This document shows, one piece after another, positions 54,865-63,913 of a stretch of DNA of 64,000 nt. How positions within the stretch are numbered: the first letter of the stretch is position 1; each line of letters starts with the position of its first letter. A program made the position numbers and the translations under genes. The notes beneath the pieces are model-generated. The model was given only the letters and a program-made list of their open reading frames with translations. It had not been told where the DNA came from and searched no databases. Origin of the DNA: Komarekiella atlantica HA4396-MV6 (GTDB lineage: Bacteria > Cyanobacteriota > Cyanobacteriia > Cyanobacteriales > Nostocaceae); the NCBI GenBank assembly GCA_019359395.1, contig JAHHHK010000028.1, forward strand, positions 34,258-98,257, written 5' to 3'.

Positions 54865-56508
54865 ATGAAGAAAATCGCAAAAAAGACACTTTGGCAATAT
54901 CTGTTTTGGCTGGGCCCGTTTTTATTTATTGTTGGCTTAACAGCTGGGTTAGTGTCTGAACAGTGGGGAGCAATCCCATTAGCCTTCCTGATTTCAGGAA
55001 TTGTGATCACCGGGTTGTGGCTAATATGGCAAAGCCAGCAGAGTAACTGGTGGAAGCGTCGTTCTACCCAAGCTGGAACTAATGCCTTAGTGGCGACTTT
55101 CGCAATCTTGGCGATTTTGGGGTTAATTAACTTTTTAGGCGATCGCTACCATTTGCGGGCAGACTTAACAGAGACTCAGTTATTTACCCTTGCCCCCCAG
55201 TCACGAGAATTGGTAAGTACCTTGCCACAACCAGTTAAGGTGTGGGTATTTGATGTAACTCAAAATCCTCAAGACCGAGAATTGTTGAATAATTATCAGC
55301 GACAAAGTTCAAAATTTAAATTTGAGTATATTGATCCCCAAGCTAGGCCTGGACTAGCAGACAAGTTTGGCGTCAAAGATTACGGAGAAGTTTATCTGGA
55401 ATCTGGGGATAAACGGCAATTAGTACAGGTGGTAAATGAAAATGAACGTCTATCGGAAGTCAGATTAACTAGCCGCTTGCAACAAATCACTAGTGCAACC
55501 ACCGCTAAAGTTTACCTACTCCAGGGTCATGGCGAACGCCAACTCTCAGCCGCTAAAGGTGCAATATCACAAGCGATTCAGGGATTAGGCGATAAAAATT
55601 ACACAACATCACCGCTGAATCTAGCAGACAACCCCAAAGTTCCTGAAGATGCTGCTGTTGTGGTAGTAGCTGGGCCCAAGCGAGGATTGCTTGAGGGCGA
55701 AGTCAAAGCCTTGCAAGAGTATCTCAATCGCGGCGGTAACTTACTGCTGATGATTGATCCCAATACAGATCCCAAACTTGACGGCTTATTGCAAGCATGG
55801 GGCGTTCGCCTAGATAATCGTTTAGCTGTGGATGTCTCCGGTGAAAAAGTCGGACTTGGCCCTGCTGCTCCCCTAGTGACAGAATACGGACAACATCCAA
55901 TTACTAAAGATTTTGGCAACGGTATTTCTTTTTATCCACTTGCAAGACCTATAGAAATTACCCCGGTAGCTGGTGTTGAAGCTACTCCCCTGCTGCAAAC
56001 TAAACCTTATCCCAACAGCTGGGCTGAAAGCGACCTGCAAAGCGAAAAATTAGAGTTTAATCCCGATACAGACCTCAAAGGGCCTCTCACCTTGGGTGCG
56101 GCTTTAACGAAGAAGCTACCAGCTAAATCTACTTCCACTCCTCAAGTACCAACACCTTCACCCCTACCATCACCAACCACCCAAAGTAAAACTCCCCCCT
56201 CTCCCCTTCCTTCTCCCACTCCCTCATCTCAAACAACCACCGAATCACGGTTAGTGGTTTTAGGAAACTCAGATTTCGTTACCGATGGCTTATTTCAACA
56301 GCAATTAAATGGAGATGTGTTTCTCAACTCAGTTACCTGGCTGAGTCAACAAGATCAGCAACCCCTTTCCATTCGCCCCAAAGAAGCCAAAAACCGCCGC
56401 ATAAATCTAACAACCATGCAAGCCAATCTTTTAATACTGTCGTCTCTATTGTTTTTACCTCTAATTGGCTTGATTGGCGCAGCTGTTATCTGGTGGAAAC
56501 GACGGTAA
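54865..56508 (+). CDS. GldG-like membrane component of an ABC exporter
   Basis: The 547-aa protein has two N-terminal helices, a third near residue 80, a large periplasmic domain of the GldG/ABC_transp_aux type (TETQLFTLAPQSRELVSTLPQPVKVWVFD, later YLLQGHGERQLS) and a C-terminal anchor helix. A Pro/Ser/Thr-rich linker lies at about residues 415-450. The ATG at 54865 is chosen over an upstream TTG. In Bacteroidetes GldA-F-G support gliding; here the role is unknown. Confidence 0.85.
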   Translation: MKKIAKKTLWQYLFWLGPFLFIVGLTAGLVSEQWGAIPLAFLISGIVITGLWLIWQSQQSNWWKRRSTQAGTNALVATFAILAILGLINFLGDRYHLRADLTETQLFTLAPQSRELVSTLPQPVKVWVFDVTQNPQDRELLNNYQRQSSKFKFEYIDPQARPGLADKFGVKDYGEVYLESGDKRQLVQVVNENERLSEVRLTSRLQQITSATTAKVYLLQGHGERQLSAAKGAISQAIQGLGDKNYTTSPLNLADNPKVPEDAAVVVVAGPKRGLLEGEVKALQEYLNRGGNLLLMIDPNTDPKLDGLLQAWGVRLDNRLAVDVSGEKVGLGPAAPLVTEYGQHPITKDFGNGISFYPLARPIEITPVAGVEATPLLQTKPYPNSWAESDLQSEKLEFNPDTDLKGPLTLGAALTKKLPAKSTSTPQVPTPSPLPSPTTQSKTPPSPLPSPTPSSQTTTESRLVVLGNSDFVTDGLFQQQLNGDVFLNSVTWLSQQDQQPLSIRPKEAKNRRINLTTMQANLLILSSLLFLPLIGLIGAAVIWWKRR

Positions 56509-56576
56509 GGGGAAGATGAGGAGATGGAAAAGCAGGGGGAGCAGGGGGAGAAAATAATAACTCTTGACCCTTGTAC

Positions 56577-56623
56577 AGCGCGATTAATCGCGTCTCCTTG
56601 TACAGACGCGATTAATCGCGTCT
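56577..56623. repeat. Two REP palindromes between GldG-like and DUF4340 genes
   Basis: Copies at 56577-56595 (one base lost) and 56604-56623 (perfect), each preceded by TTGTACAG. They follow a GGGGGAGCAGGGGGAG run at 56534-56551. Confidence 0.85.
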
Positions 56624-56654
56624 CTACTCCTAACAAACGACAAATGACTAAAAA

Positions 56655-57296
56655 ATGAAATTGCCGCGAACGACTTTAATTTTAATATTGCTAGCACTGG
56701 GTTTAGGTGGTTTTGTTTACTTCTATGAAATTCAAGGTGCGACTCAGCGAGAAGAAATCAAGGAGAAAAATCAGCAAATTTTCTCTTTTGGAGAAGATGA
56801 TGTGCAGTCTTTGATAGTAAAGACTAAAAATATTACCCTGAACCTGGAACGTAACACACAATCTAGCAATCCTAAGTGGTTGCTAAAATCTCCTACATCG
56901 GGCCCAGCAAATGATGCTATTGTTTCTTACTTGATGGATTTGTTGGTAAAAGGTAAGAGCGATGCCTACGGCGGTAAACTACGCACTTTATCAATCCCAG
57001 CAAACCAACGGGGAGAATTTGCTTTAGATCAACCCCAAGCAACTATTAATATCACCCTGAAGAATCAGCAAAACCATCAGTTGATTTTGGGAAAACCTGA
57101 CTTTAGCGATCGCTTCTTGTATGCTCAAACTGACTCCGCTGCTAAACCAGATGGAAATATAGATGTATTGTTGGTATCTAAAGATTTTGCAAATGCGGTG
57201 AATCGGGAACTATCAGAATGGAGACAACCCGTAGATAATAGTCAGAAACTACCTCCACTAAATATTCCTCTTCCGACTCCGACAAAGAGCAACTAA
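56655..57296 (+). CDS. DUF4340 membrane-anchored protein
   Basis: A 213-aa protein with one N-terminal membrane helix (TTLILILLALGLGGFVYFYEI) and a DUF4340 domain: IFSFGEDDVQSLIVKTKNITLNLER, then WLLKSPTSGPANDAIVSYLMDLL. DUF4340 proteins regularly accompany GldG-like exporters and may form the periplasmic part of the same complex. It is the fourth gene of the cassette, 146 bases after GldG. Confidence 0.85.
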   Translation: MKLPRTTLILILLALGLGGFVYFYEIQGATQREEIKEKNQQIFSFGEDDVQSLIVKTKNITLNLERNTQSSNPKWLLKSPTSGPANDAIVSYLMDLLVKGKSDAYGGKLRTLSIPANQRGEFALDQPQATINITLKNQQNHQLILGKPDFSDRFLYAQTDSAAKPDGNIDVLLVSKDFANAVNRELSEWRQPVDNSQKLPPLNIPLPTPTKSN

Positions 57297-57307
57297 GCAA
57301 CATTTCC

Positions 57308-58162
57308 ATGACTAACCCAACCGCAACACTGCTAATTTCTTGCCCCGATCAACGGGGACTGGTGGCGAAAATTGCTAATTTTATCTATGCAAATGGCGGT
57401 AATATTATCCATGCAGATCAGCATACAGACTTTGCTGCTGGATTGTTTCTCACCCGTATTGAATGGCAGTTAAATGGATTTAATTTGCCACGAGAGTTAA
57501 TTGCACCGGCATTTAATGCTATCGCTCAACCTTTAAATGCCAAATGGGAAATACGCTTTTCTGATACTGTACCACGCATTGCCATTTGGGTAAGTCGGCA
57601 AGACCACTGTCTATTTGACTTGATTTGGCGACAACGTGCCAAAGAATTTATTGCAGAGATTCCTTTAGTTATCAGCAACCATCCTAATTTAAAGGTAGTT
57701 GCAGAGCAATTTGGCATCGATTATCAGTACCTTCTTATTACCAGAGACAACAAATTAGAACAGGAAGCCCAACAACTAGAATTACTCCAAAAATACAAAA
57801 TTGATTTAGTTGTATTAGCAAAATATATGCAGATTGTTAGTGGAGATTTTATTACTAAATTTCCACAAATTATTAATATTCATCATTCATTTTTACCAGC
57901 CTTTGTAGGTGCAAATCCTTATCACAGAGCTTTTGAACGTGGTGTCAAAATTATTGGTGCTACCGCTCATTATGCCACTGCTGATTTAGATGCCGGCCCC
58001 ATTATTGAACAGGATGTAGTACGAGTTAGCCACCGTGATGAAGTTGAGGACTTGGTAAGAAAAGGCAAAGATTTAGAGCGAGTCGTATTAGCTAGAGCAG
58101 TGCGTTTACACTTGCAAAATCGGGTGTTAGTCTATGGCAATCGCACAGTAGTGTTTGAGTGA
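57308..58162 (+). CDS. purU: Formyltetrahydrofolate deformylase
   Basis: PurU hydrolyses 10-formyl-THF to formate and THF. The 284-aa protein has an N-terminal ACT regulatory domain (LLISCPDQRGLVAKIANFIYANGG) and a formyltransferase-type domain with INIHHSFLPAFVGANPYHRAFERGVKIIGATAHY and the catalytic Asp in DLDAGPII. It starts 11 bases after the DUF4340 gene and may share its mRNA, without an obvious functional link. Confidence 0.95.
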   Translation: MTNPTATLLISCPDQRGLVAKIANFIYANGGNIIHADQHTDFAAGLFLTRIEWQLNGFNLPRELIAPAFNAIAQPLNAKWEIRFSDTVPRIAIWVSRQDHCLFDLIWRQRAKEFIAEIPLVISNHPNLKVVAEQFGIDYQYLLITRDNKLEQEAQQLELLQKYKIDLVVLAKYMQIVSGDFITKFPQIINIHHSFLPAFVGANPYHRAFERGVKIIGATAHYATADLDAGPIIEQDVVRVSHRDEVEDLVRKGKDLERVVLARAVRLHLQNRVLVYGNRTVVFE

Positions 58163-58427
58163 TTTTATTTCTTGGTGATTGGAAGTCGCGGCTATACAAA
58201 CATAGTTTCGGTTTGCAAAGTAAGGGAGGTAGTATCTTTTTAGATTGGATTGCTGGTTTATCTCTTCAAGACTGCGATCGCATCGCCTATTACGTAGCAG
58301 TATATTTAGGCTGATAGTTCTAATAGTGGCACGCTTTGCTTGTTAAACAATATCGGTTGCAAATTGAAGCATAAGGGGTAGTTTTGGGAATAATAAATCT
58401 ATTGCCAAACTTAATAGGAAGGGGTCA

Positions 58428-59525
58428 ATGCCGAGAGACTCATGGAATAATAGCTCGAAAAATACTGTTCCCTTGCAATTACCTACAACATATTTCAAAC
58501 CAGTGAAGCGTAATACAATTACCCATGAATTTGACTCAACACAACCAGAAATACTAGTTCCACAGGAATATGATGACCACTTATCAGAAGCATCTAAGCT
58601 CATGCATCAAGGAATTCAACAGCAACAGGCTGGTGAATTCATAGGAGCGATGACGGCATTACAGCAATCTCTAGAGATGTTTCAGGCAGTTGGGGATTTG
58701 CAAAAACAGGCACAGGTGCTTTCTTTTTTGGGATTGGTAACTTACACCGCAGGAGACTATAAAAGTACTATCTCGTACTCTCATCAGTGTCTATCCTTAA
58801 TCAAGGATACCTCAGACTTGGCAGTGCAGATGCAAGCGCTTTCCCATTTGGGTAATGCTTATCGTCACCTGAATGACCATAAAAAAGCCACTGAGTTTCT
58901 GCAAAAGTGTTTGGAAATAACGCAGCAGTTGCAAGACAGGCGGAGTCAAGTGGCGGCACTGAATAATTTGGGATTGGTTTATAAAGCTTTAGGAAACTTT
59001 ACACAAGCAATTGAGTATCAGCAGCAAAGTCTAGAAATTGTGCGGGAACTCAAAGACAACTGGGGTGAGGAACAGGTATTAAAGAATTTAGGCAATGCTT
59101 GGTATGCTTTGGACAATTACCCAAAAGCGATCGCCTACTATGAGCAGTGTGTAATATTAGCACGATCCTTAAAAAATGTTCGCAGTGCTTCTCAGGTGCT
59201 AAAAAATTTGGGCAATGCTTGCTATGCTTTAGGGGATTATGCCAAAGCTATTAAATATTACGAAGAACGTTTGCAATTAGCTAGAGAAGTTCAAGACAAG
59301 CGCAGCGAAGAACAATCTTTAGGTAGTTTAGGAGTTGCTTGTGAAGCTTTAGGTGACTATACCAAAGCGATTTCATATTATGAAGAACGTTTACTGTTAG
59401 CTAGAACTATTAAAGATCGTCGCAGTGAAGAACAAGCCCTTGCCAGTCTAAGAGTCGCTTGCTACGCTTTAGGCGATTATGCTAAAGCAATGCAATACCA
59501 GCAGGGGACATCTGCAAATAGTTAA
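58428..59525 (+). CDS. TPR-repeat protein
   Basis: The 365-aa protein has an N-terminal 50-residue head and then at least six tetratricopeptide repeats of 40 residues (for example AQVLSFLGLVTYTAGDYKS, VLKNLGNAWYALDNYPKA, SLGSLGVACEALGDYTKA). The 40-residue period and (A/G)LG(N/D)Y phrases are of the NB-ARC/kinesin-light-chain-like type. It is probably a protein-binding scaffold. Near-identical repeat units suggest recent unit duplication. Confidence 0.88.
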   Translation: MPRDSWNNSSKNTVPLQLPTTYFKPVKRNTITHEFDSTQPEILVPQEYDDHLSEASKLMHQGIQQQQAGEFIGAMTALQQSLEMFQAVGDLQKQAQVLSFLGLVTYTAGDYKSTISYSHQCLSLIKDTSDLAVQMQALSHLGNAYRHLNDHKKATEFLQKCLEITQQLQDRRSQVAALNNLGLVYKALGNFTQAIEYQQQSLEIVRELKDNWGEEQVLKNLGNAWYALDNYPKAIAYYEQCVILARSLKNVRSASQVLKNLGNACYALGDYAKAIKYYEERLQLAREVQDKRSEEQSLGSLGVACEALGDYTKAISYYEERLLLARTIKDRRSEEQALASLRVACYALGDYAKAMQYQQGTSANS

Positions 59526-59592
59526 ATCTGGGGAGAGGGAAAAGGAGGAGAAAGAGATGAGAATTAAAGTGCAAAATTTAAAATTAAAATTA

Positions 59593-60291
59593 TCACTCCT
59601 CCGTGTTCTTTTGTTGCTGGAGATATACCATAACCTCTGATGTGTCTACTTGGGGAAATTCTATATAAAAATTACTCACACTCCAGAAGAGTTCCGGTGT
59701 TTCCAAAACAATTAGGCGATCGCACCACTGACTCAACCAAGGTAGTAATTTCTGGGGTGCTACTGGAGTGCATAGCCAAACTGCTGCTGGAGAAAGCGCT
59801 TTGATGGCAGTTGCCGCTACCGCGATTGTCATCCCTGTAGCAATACCATCATCAACTAAAATCAGTATAGCTCCCTCTGGATTCACCTGGGGACACGCAG
59901 AAATTAATTGAGCCTCAAGAGACTTAGCTTGGTTAATCGCTTGATTTAAAGCTACTTCTCGCCACCGCAAATTATCTCTGGGGCGAAATAGCTTTTGCTG
60001 AGTCCAGAGAACATTCCCTGAAGTCGTTACTGCACCAATTGCTAACTCTGGATTATCTGGATGGCTAATTTTTTTCGCTACAACTATTGTCAACGGACAA
60101 CCCAAAAGGCTAGCTATTGGTGCTGCGACTGGCACACCACCTCTTGGCAAAGCATAGACAATTGGTACAGGCTTTAACCCTGATTCAATAGTTTGCTGAG
60201 CCAAAACCTCATGGATCACTCGCGCTAATTCCTCACCTGCATGGGTGCGATCGGCAAAAAGCGGGGTATATGACATGGTTTCCCCCAGCAT
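59593..60291 (-). CDS. Phosphoribosyltransferase-domain protein
   Basis: A 232-aa protein with the type I PRTase fold: RTHAGEELARVI at the start, YALPRGGVPVAAPIA near residue 47 and the PRPP loop LVDDGIATGMT near residue 148. Similar proteins are often annotated as stress- or dienelactone hydrolase-linked PRTases. A later Met (60276) five codons in may be the true start. Substrate base unknown. Confidence 0.85.
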   Translation of the reverse strand: MLGETMSYTPLFADRTHAGEELARVIHEVLAQQTIESGLKPVPIVYALPRGGVPVAAPIASLLGCPLTIVVAKKISHPDNPELAIGAVTTSGNVLWTQQKLFRPRDNLRWREVALNQAINQAKSLEAQLISACPQVNPEGAILILVDDGIATGMTIAVAATAIKALSPAAVWLCTPVAPQKLLPWLSQWCDRLIVLETPELFWSVSNFYIEFPQVDTSEVMVYLQQQKNTEE

Positions 60292-60464
60292 CTTAGGACG
60301 GCATTGCTTTTATCATGACTGAATTTTGGCTCAAATTAACTGATACAATAGGACTTGTGCAAATAGTAAGTATTTAGCAAAAGTCTATTTCTGAGAAATC
60401 TCCAACCAGAGCCATATTTAACTCAGATTGAACAGCTGATGCTGACGCCAACATCCTAATTTTC

Positions 60465-61145
60465 ATGAGCAGCGAAACCCAACTCAGCCTCTTCGACGAC
60501 TCAACCTTTAACCAACAAGAGCTGATTCCCACAGACGCTAAAATTCCTATCCCTCCTGGAACCTATTCCAGCATGACCGAGTTGGCCCAGCATTGTAATC
60601 AGTGCCATCGTTGTGCATTAGGAGACACTCGGACTCATGCTGTTGTCGGACGCGGCAATCTTCAAGCATCAATCATGATTGTGGGAGAAGCACCAGGTCA
60701 AAACGAAGACGAAACGGGTCTACCATTTGTAGGCAAATCAGGACAATTGCTAGAAAAAATCCTGGCATCTGTAAATCTGTCTACTGAGAATGATGTATAC
60801 ATTGCCAATATTAACAAATGCCGCCCACCAAATAACCGAGTTCCGACTACAGATGAAATGGTGGCTTGCAAACCCTACTTACTAGAACAAATTCGTTTAG
60901 TTGACCCAAAAATAATTCTGTTAACAGGTGCAAGTGCACTCAAAGGATTAACTGGGGAGAAACGAGCAATTACAAAAATCCGCGGTCAATGGCTGGAGTG
61001 GGAAGGACGTTTGTGTATGCCAATTTTCCACCCCTCGTACTTGCTGCGTAACCCTTCGCGTGAAGTTGGTGCGCCTAAATGGTTGATGTGGCAAGATATC
61101 CAAGCAGTACGTGCCAAATTTGATGAAATCCAGAAAAATACATGA
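60465..61145 (+). CDS. Type-4 uracil-DNA glycosylase
   Basis: The 226-aa enzyme removes uracil from DNA and carries a 4Fe-4S cluster. It shows CNQCHRC near residue 44, VGEAPGQNEDETGLPFVGKSG near residue 75 (the catalytic motif with Glu), NKCRPPNNRVP with further cluster Cys, and the DNA-binding HPSYLLRNPS near residue 194. The frame is intact and of usual length. Confidence 0.93.
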   Translation: MSSETQLSLFDDSTFNQQELIPTDAKIPIPPGTYSSMTELAQHCNQCHRCALGDTRTHAVVGRGNLQASIMIVGEAPGQNEDETGLPFVGKSGQLLEKILASVNLSTENDVYIANINKCRPPNNRVPTTDEMVACKPYLLEQIRLVDPKIILLTGASALKGLTGEKRAITKIRGQWLEWEGRLCMPIFHPSYLLRNPSREVGAPKWLMWQDIQAVRAKFDEIQKNT

Positions 61146-61303
61146 GAAGTTGAATAATACATTAACTTCAGAGGAAAAATGTAAACAATGCAGACTGATG
61201 ACAGCTTGAAGCAAAAGCTAGTTGAAAAAATTAGCCGAATGTCTGCTGAGCAAATTTTGTCACTCAGTTAAGGTATTTTATATTTGATGCAAATTAATAA
61301 CTG

Positions 61304-62614
61304 CTATCGATTCTCAGGAAATATCGCTAACTCAGTTTCCGGGTCAAAAAAGTGAATTTTATCGGGACTCAGCGATAACCACAATTGCTCACCCGTACGG
61401 ACTAATCGGTCTGGTGGTACTCGCACTTGTAGGTAATTACCTGTATTGGCACTAGAACTTGGTTCGGCAAGTCTGACGGTAAGAAAACTATCGTTGCCAA
61501 GGTTCTCCACCACGTCTACTTGTGCTGGTAGATTCTTGGTAGCAGCTGCACTCAAGCTCAAGTGTTCTGGGCGAATACCTAAAATTAAGGTTTGCCCATC
61601 GTATTTTTGCAGAACTCTTCCCCAGACTTCTGGGAGTGTCAAACGAAACTGAGAATGAGTAATTAAGAGGGGAGCATGAAATTCCACGGGGATAAAATTC
61701 ATTGGCGGTGAGCCAATAAACTCTGCCACAAAACGGTTAGCAGGATAGTTGTAAAGTTCCAAAGGTGCGGCAACTTGCTGAATTTTACCCTCAGACATAA
61801 TGGCAATGCGATCGCCCATTGTCATCGCTTCTGTTTGGTCGTGGGTAACGTAAATCGTCGTTGTCCCTAAATGGCGTTGTAATTTGACAATTTGGGTGCG
61901 GGTTTCCGCACGCAGTTTGGCATCTAAGTTTGAAAGCGGTTCATCCATTAAAAACACTTGGGGATTACGCGCGATCGCTCGTCCTAATGCAACTCGTTGT
62001 CTTTGTCCTCCAGAGAGCTGTTTGGGTAAGCGATTCAACAAAGTTTCGATTTGCAACAATTGAGCAACACTACGCACTTGCTCATTCACCACTCGTTCTT
62101 TGTCAGAAATGTAGCGCAGTCCTTTAGGTAACTTTCTTGTCACACCCACAAGTAAATTTTCTGCCCATCTGGCAATTCCTTCCTCCCTTGCTCCCCCTAC
62201 TCCCCCTGCTATCCCAAAGCGTCGGCGCAACCCAAAAGCAATATTGTCATACACCGTCATGTGCGGATAGAGGGCGTAATTTTGAAACACCATTGCGATG
62301 TCTCGTTCCTTGGGTGGTAAGTCATTGATTAAGCGATCGCCTACCCAGATATTGCCGCCTGTCATTACCTCCAAGCCAGCGATTAACCGTAAAAGGGTGC
62401 TTTTACCACAACCAGAAGGCCCCACCAGCACCATAAACTCACCATCTGCGATCGTCAGGTTAATCCGCCGCAAGACATTGACGCTCTCTGCACGTTCTCG
62501 CGCTGCATCAGTTTCCTCTCCAGATTGGAGTGAGAGTTGGTTTTGTGAGACAACATTTTCCCCTTTACGCGAGGGGAAACTTTTATAAACGTTTTCTAAA
62601 ACAACTTGCGTCAC
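61304..62614 (-). CDS. CUT1-type sugar ABC transporter ATPase (UgpC/MalK-like) with insertion
   Basis: The 436-aa protein has Walker A GPSGCGKS at residues 65-72, LSGGQ at 200-204, MDEPLSNLDAKLR near 223 and a C-terminal regulatory OB-like domain. It is about 70 residues longer than usual. One extra stretch lies at residues 16-46; another, residues about 131-176, sits between the NIAFGLR motif and the signature. The Gly-rich start of the second (GIAGGVGGAREEG) is encoded by GGGGGAGTAGGGGGAGC, the G-rich motif found between genes elsewhere in the window. Such ATPases serve sugar or glycerol-phosphate importers; no partner is adjacent. Confidence 0.88.
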   Translation of the reverse strand: MTQVVLENVYKSFPSRKGENVVSQNQLSLQSGEETDAARERAESVNVLRRINLTIADGEFMVLVGPSGCGKSTLLRLIAGLEVMTGGNIWVGDRLINDLPPKERDIAMVFQNYALYPHMTVYDNIAFGLRRRFGIAGGVGGAREEGIARWAENLLVGVTRKLPKGLRYISDKERVVNEQVRSVAQLLQIETLLNRLPKQLSGGQRQRVALGRAIARNPQVFLMDEPLSNLDAKLRAETRTQIVKLQRHLGTTTIYVTHDQTEAMTMGDRIAIMSEGKIQQVAAPLELYNYPANRFVAEFIGSPPMNFIPVEFHAPLLITHSQFRLTLPEVWGRVLQKYDGQTLILGIRPEHLSLSAAATKNLPAQVDVVENLGNDSFLTVRLAEPSSSANTGNYLQVRVPPDRLVRTGEQLWLSLSPDKIHFFDPETELAIFPENR

Positions 62615-63418
62615 GAGTATTACTTTTTGTCAATAGTCAATAGTCAAGAGCCAATAGTCAAGAATCAATAGTTAAGAGTCAAAATTACTTTGGACTCTGG
62701 ACTTTTAATCCTAGACTCCGCGCAGCGGTGGATACAAGACGAAGGACAGTTTAGCGCCTATAATAATACACATTCTTTTTAGTCTTGATTATTCTTTTTA
62801 TAGCGCGAAGTCACCCATAACTGACGCGTTAACCATCACAAAAGCCTCTATCGCAGTCGTGAAGCAGTAAAAGGTTTGTGTAGTGTGACAAGTTTAATTA
62901 AGATATATTTTTTCATTCTGTTAGTGTAGCGAACTTCCCTGTAGGGGTACAAAACAAGTCCTAAACTGCGACAACAGCTTTGCTAAACACAGTAGCCTAC
63001 GGCAAGCCGCTACCAGTTCAAGTTTTTTTCATAATATTGCGTAAGTTCTGTAAAATCAGATTATGTAATAATATAGATTATTCTTGTAGTACAAAAGTAG
63101 GAAGAACTATGACTGAGTTTCTAGCAGTCCGGGTTACTTTGACCATCCCAACCCAACGGCCACAAGGTGCAGAGATTCTTGTTCAGTCCTCCTTCTTGCA
63201 GGAATGAAAACCAGATACAGACACTTTCACACCAATTACTAGACTTCAAGAAGCCGCTTTGCCTCTACTAGACGTCTACAAATTTGCATAGTCAGAACCA
63301 GTCATCTGGGTCAGAAAAACCTGTTGTAGCGCTGGCTTCTCAACGCTGGAAAAGTATGAAAGTGTTCTCCTCTGTGCAACCTTGTGCAAAACAAGCAGTA
63401 CACATCGAGGAAACATCA
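62615..63418. other. Intergenic region with short repeats
   Basis: About 800 bases without a firm gene. Degenerate 7-bp repeats of CAATAGTCAA/GAGTCAA type fill 62630-62681. A 32-codon frame at 63109-63207 (MTEFLAVRVTLTIPTQRPQG...) has no recognisable product and is left as uncertain. A GCGTAAGTTCTG phrase near 63038 resembles half of the AGGACTTACGC element end. Confidence 0.45.
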
Positions 63419-63913
63419 ATGAATTTGGATTACTTAGGCTGGAGTGACGTTTTTGCTCACAGCTTTGAACCCTATCGTCAACAAGGATTTCACGTTGGTA
63501 GGGTTGCTATTGAATACAGAAATACTTACATCCTCTATACTGAAAACGGAGAACTTTCAGCAGAAGTTACAGGAAAACTGCGGCATCGCGCTTCTCAAGC
63601 TCAAGACTTTCCAGCAGTAGGAGATTGGGTTGTTATTAGTGTGAGAGAGTCTGAAAGACAAGCCACTATCCACAAGATTTTGCCTAGAAAAAGCAAATTT
63701 TCTCGTAAGACGGTGGGTAGTAAAATCGAAGAACAAATTGTTGCAACTAACATTGATACTGTCTTCTTAGTCTCAGGGCTAGATGGCGACTTTAACCCCA
63801 GAAGAATTGAGCGCTATCTAATTCTGGCTTGGGAAAGTGGTGCAAATCCGGTCATTGTCTTAAACAAATTAGATTCAAGGGGCGACAAACGAGCTAAAGT
63901 GCTTGCTGTATAA
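63419..63913 (+). pseudogene. rsgA: Truncated ribosome small-subunit GTPase RsgA
   Basis: The frame from ATG 63419 reads [20 protein letters not shown], an OB-fold domain ([15 protein letters not shown], then [24 protein letters not shown]) and the start of the circularly permuted GTPase domain, [12 protein letters not shown] (G4). After that, the sequence turns to unrelated residues and stops at 63913 (164 aa instead of about 350). The break at about 63875 coincides with the end of an insertion sequence. RsgA releases assembly factors from the 30S subunit; the remaining half may lie beyond the element. Confidence 0.85.

Noticed and set aside
61188..61271. 27-codon open frame (MQTDDSLKQKLVEKISRMSA...)
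   Set aside because: Plausible helix-like peptide but too short and unrecognised to support as a gene.
63109..63207. 32-codon open frame before rsgA
   Set aside because: No family match or ribosome site strong enough; it may be a remnant.
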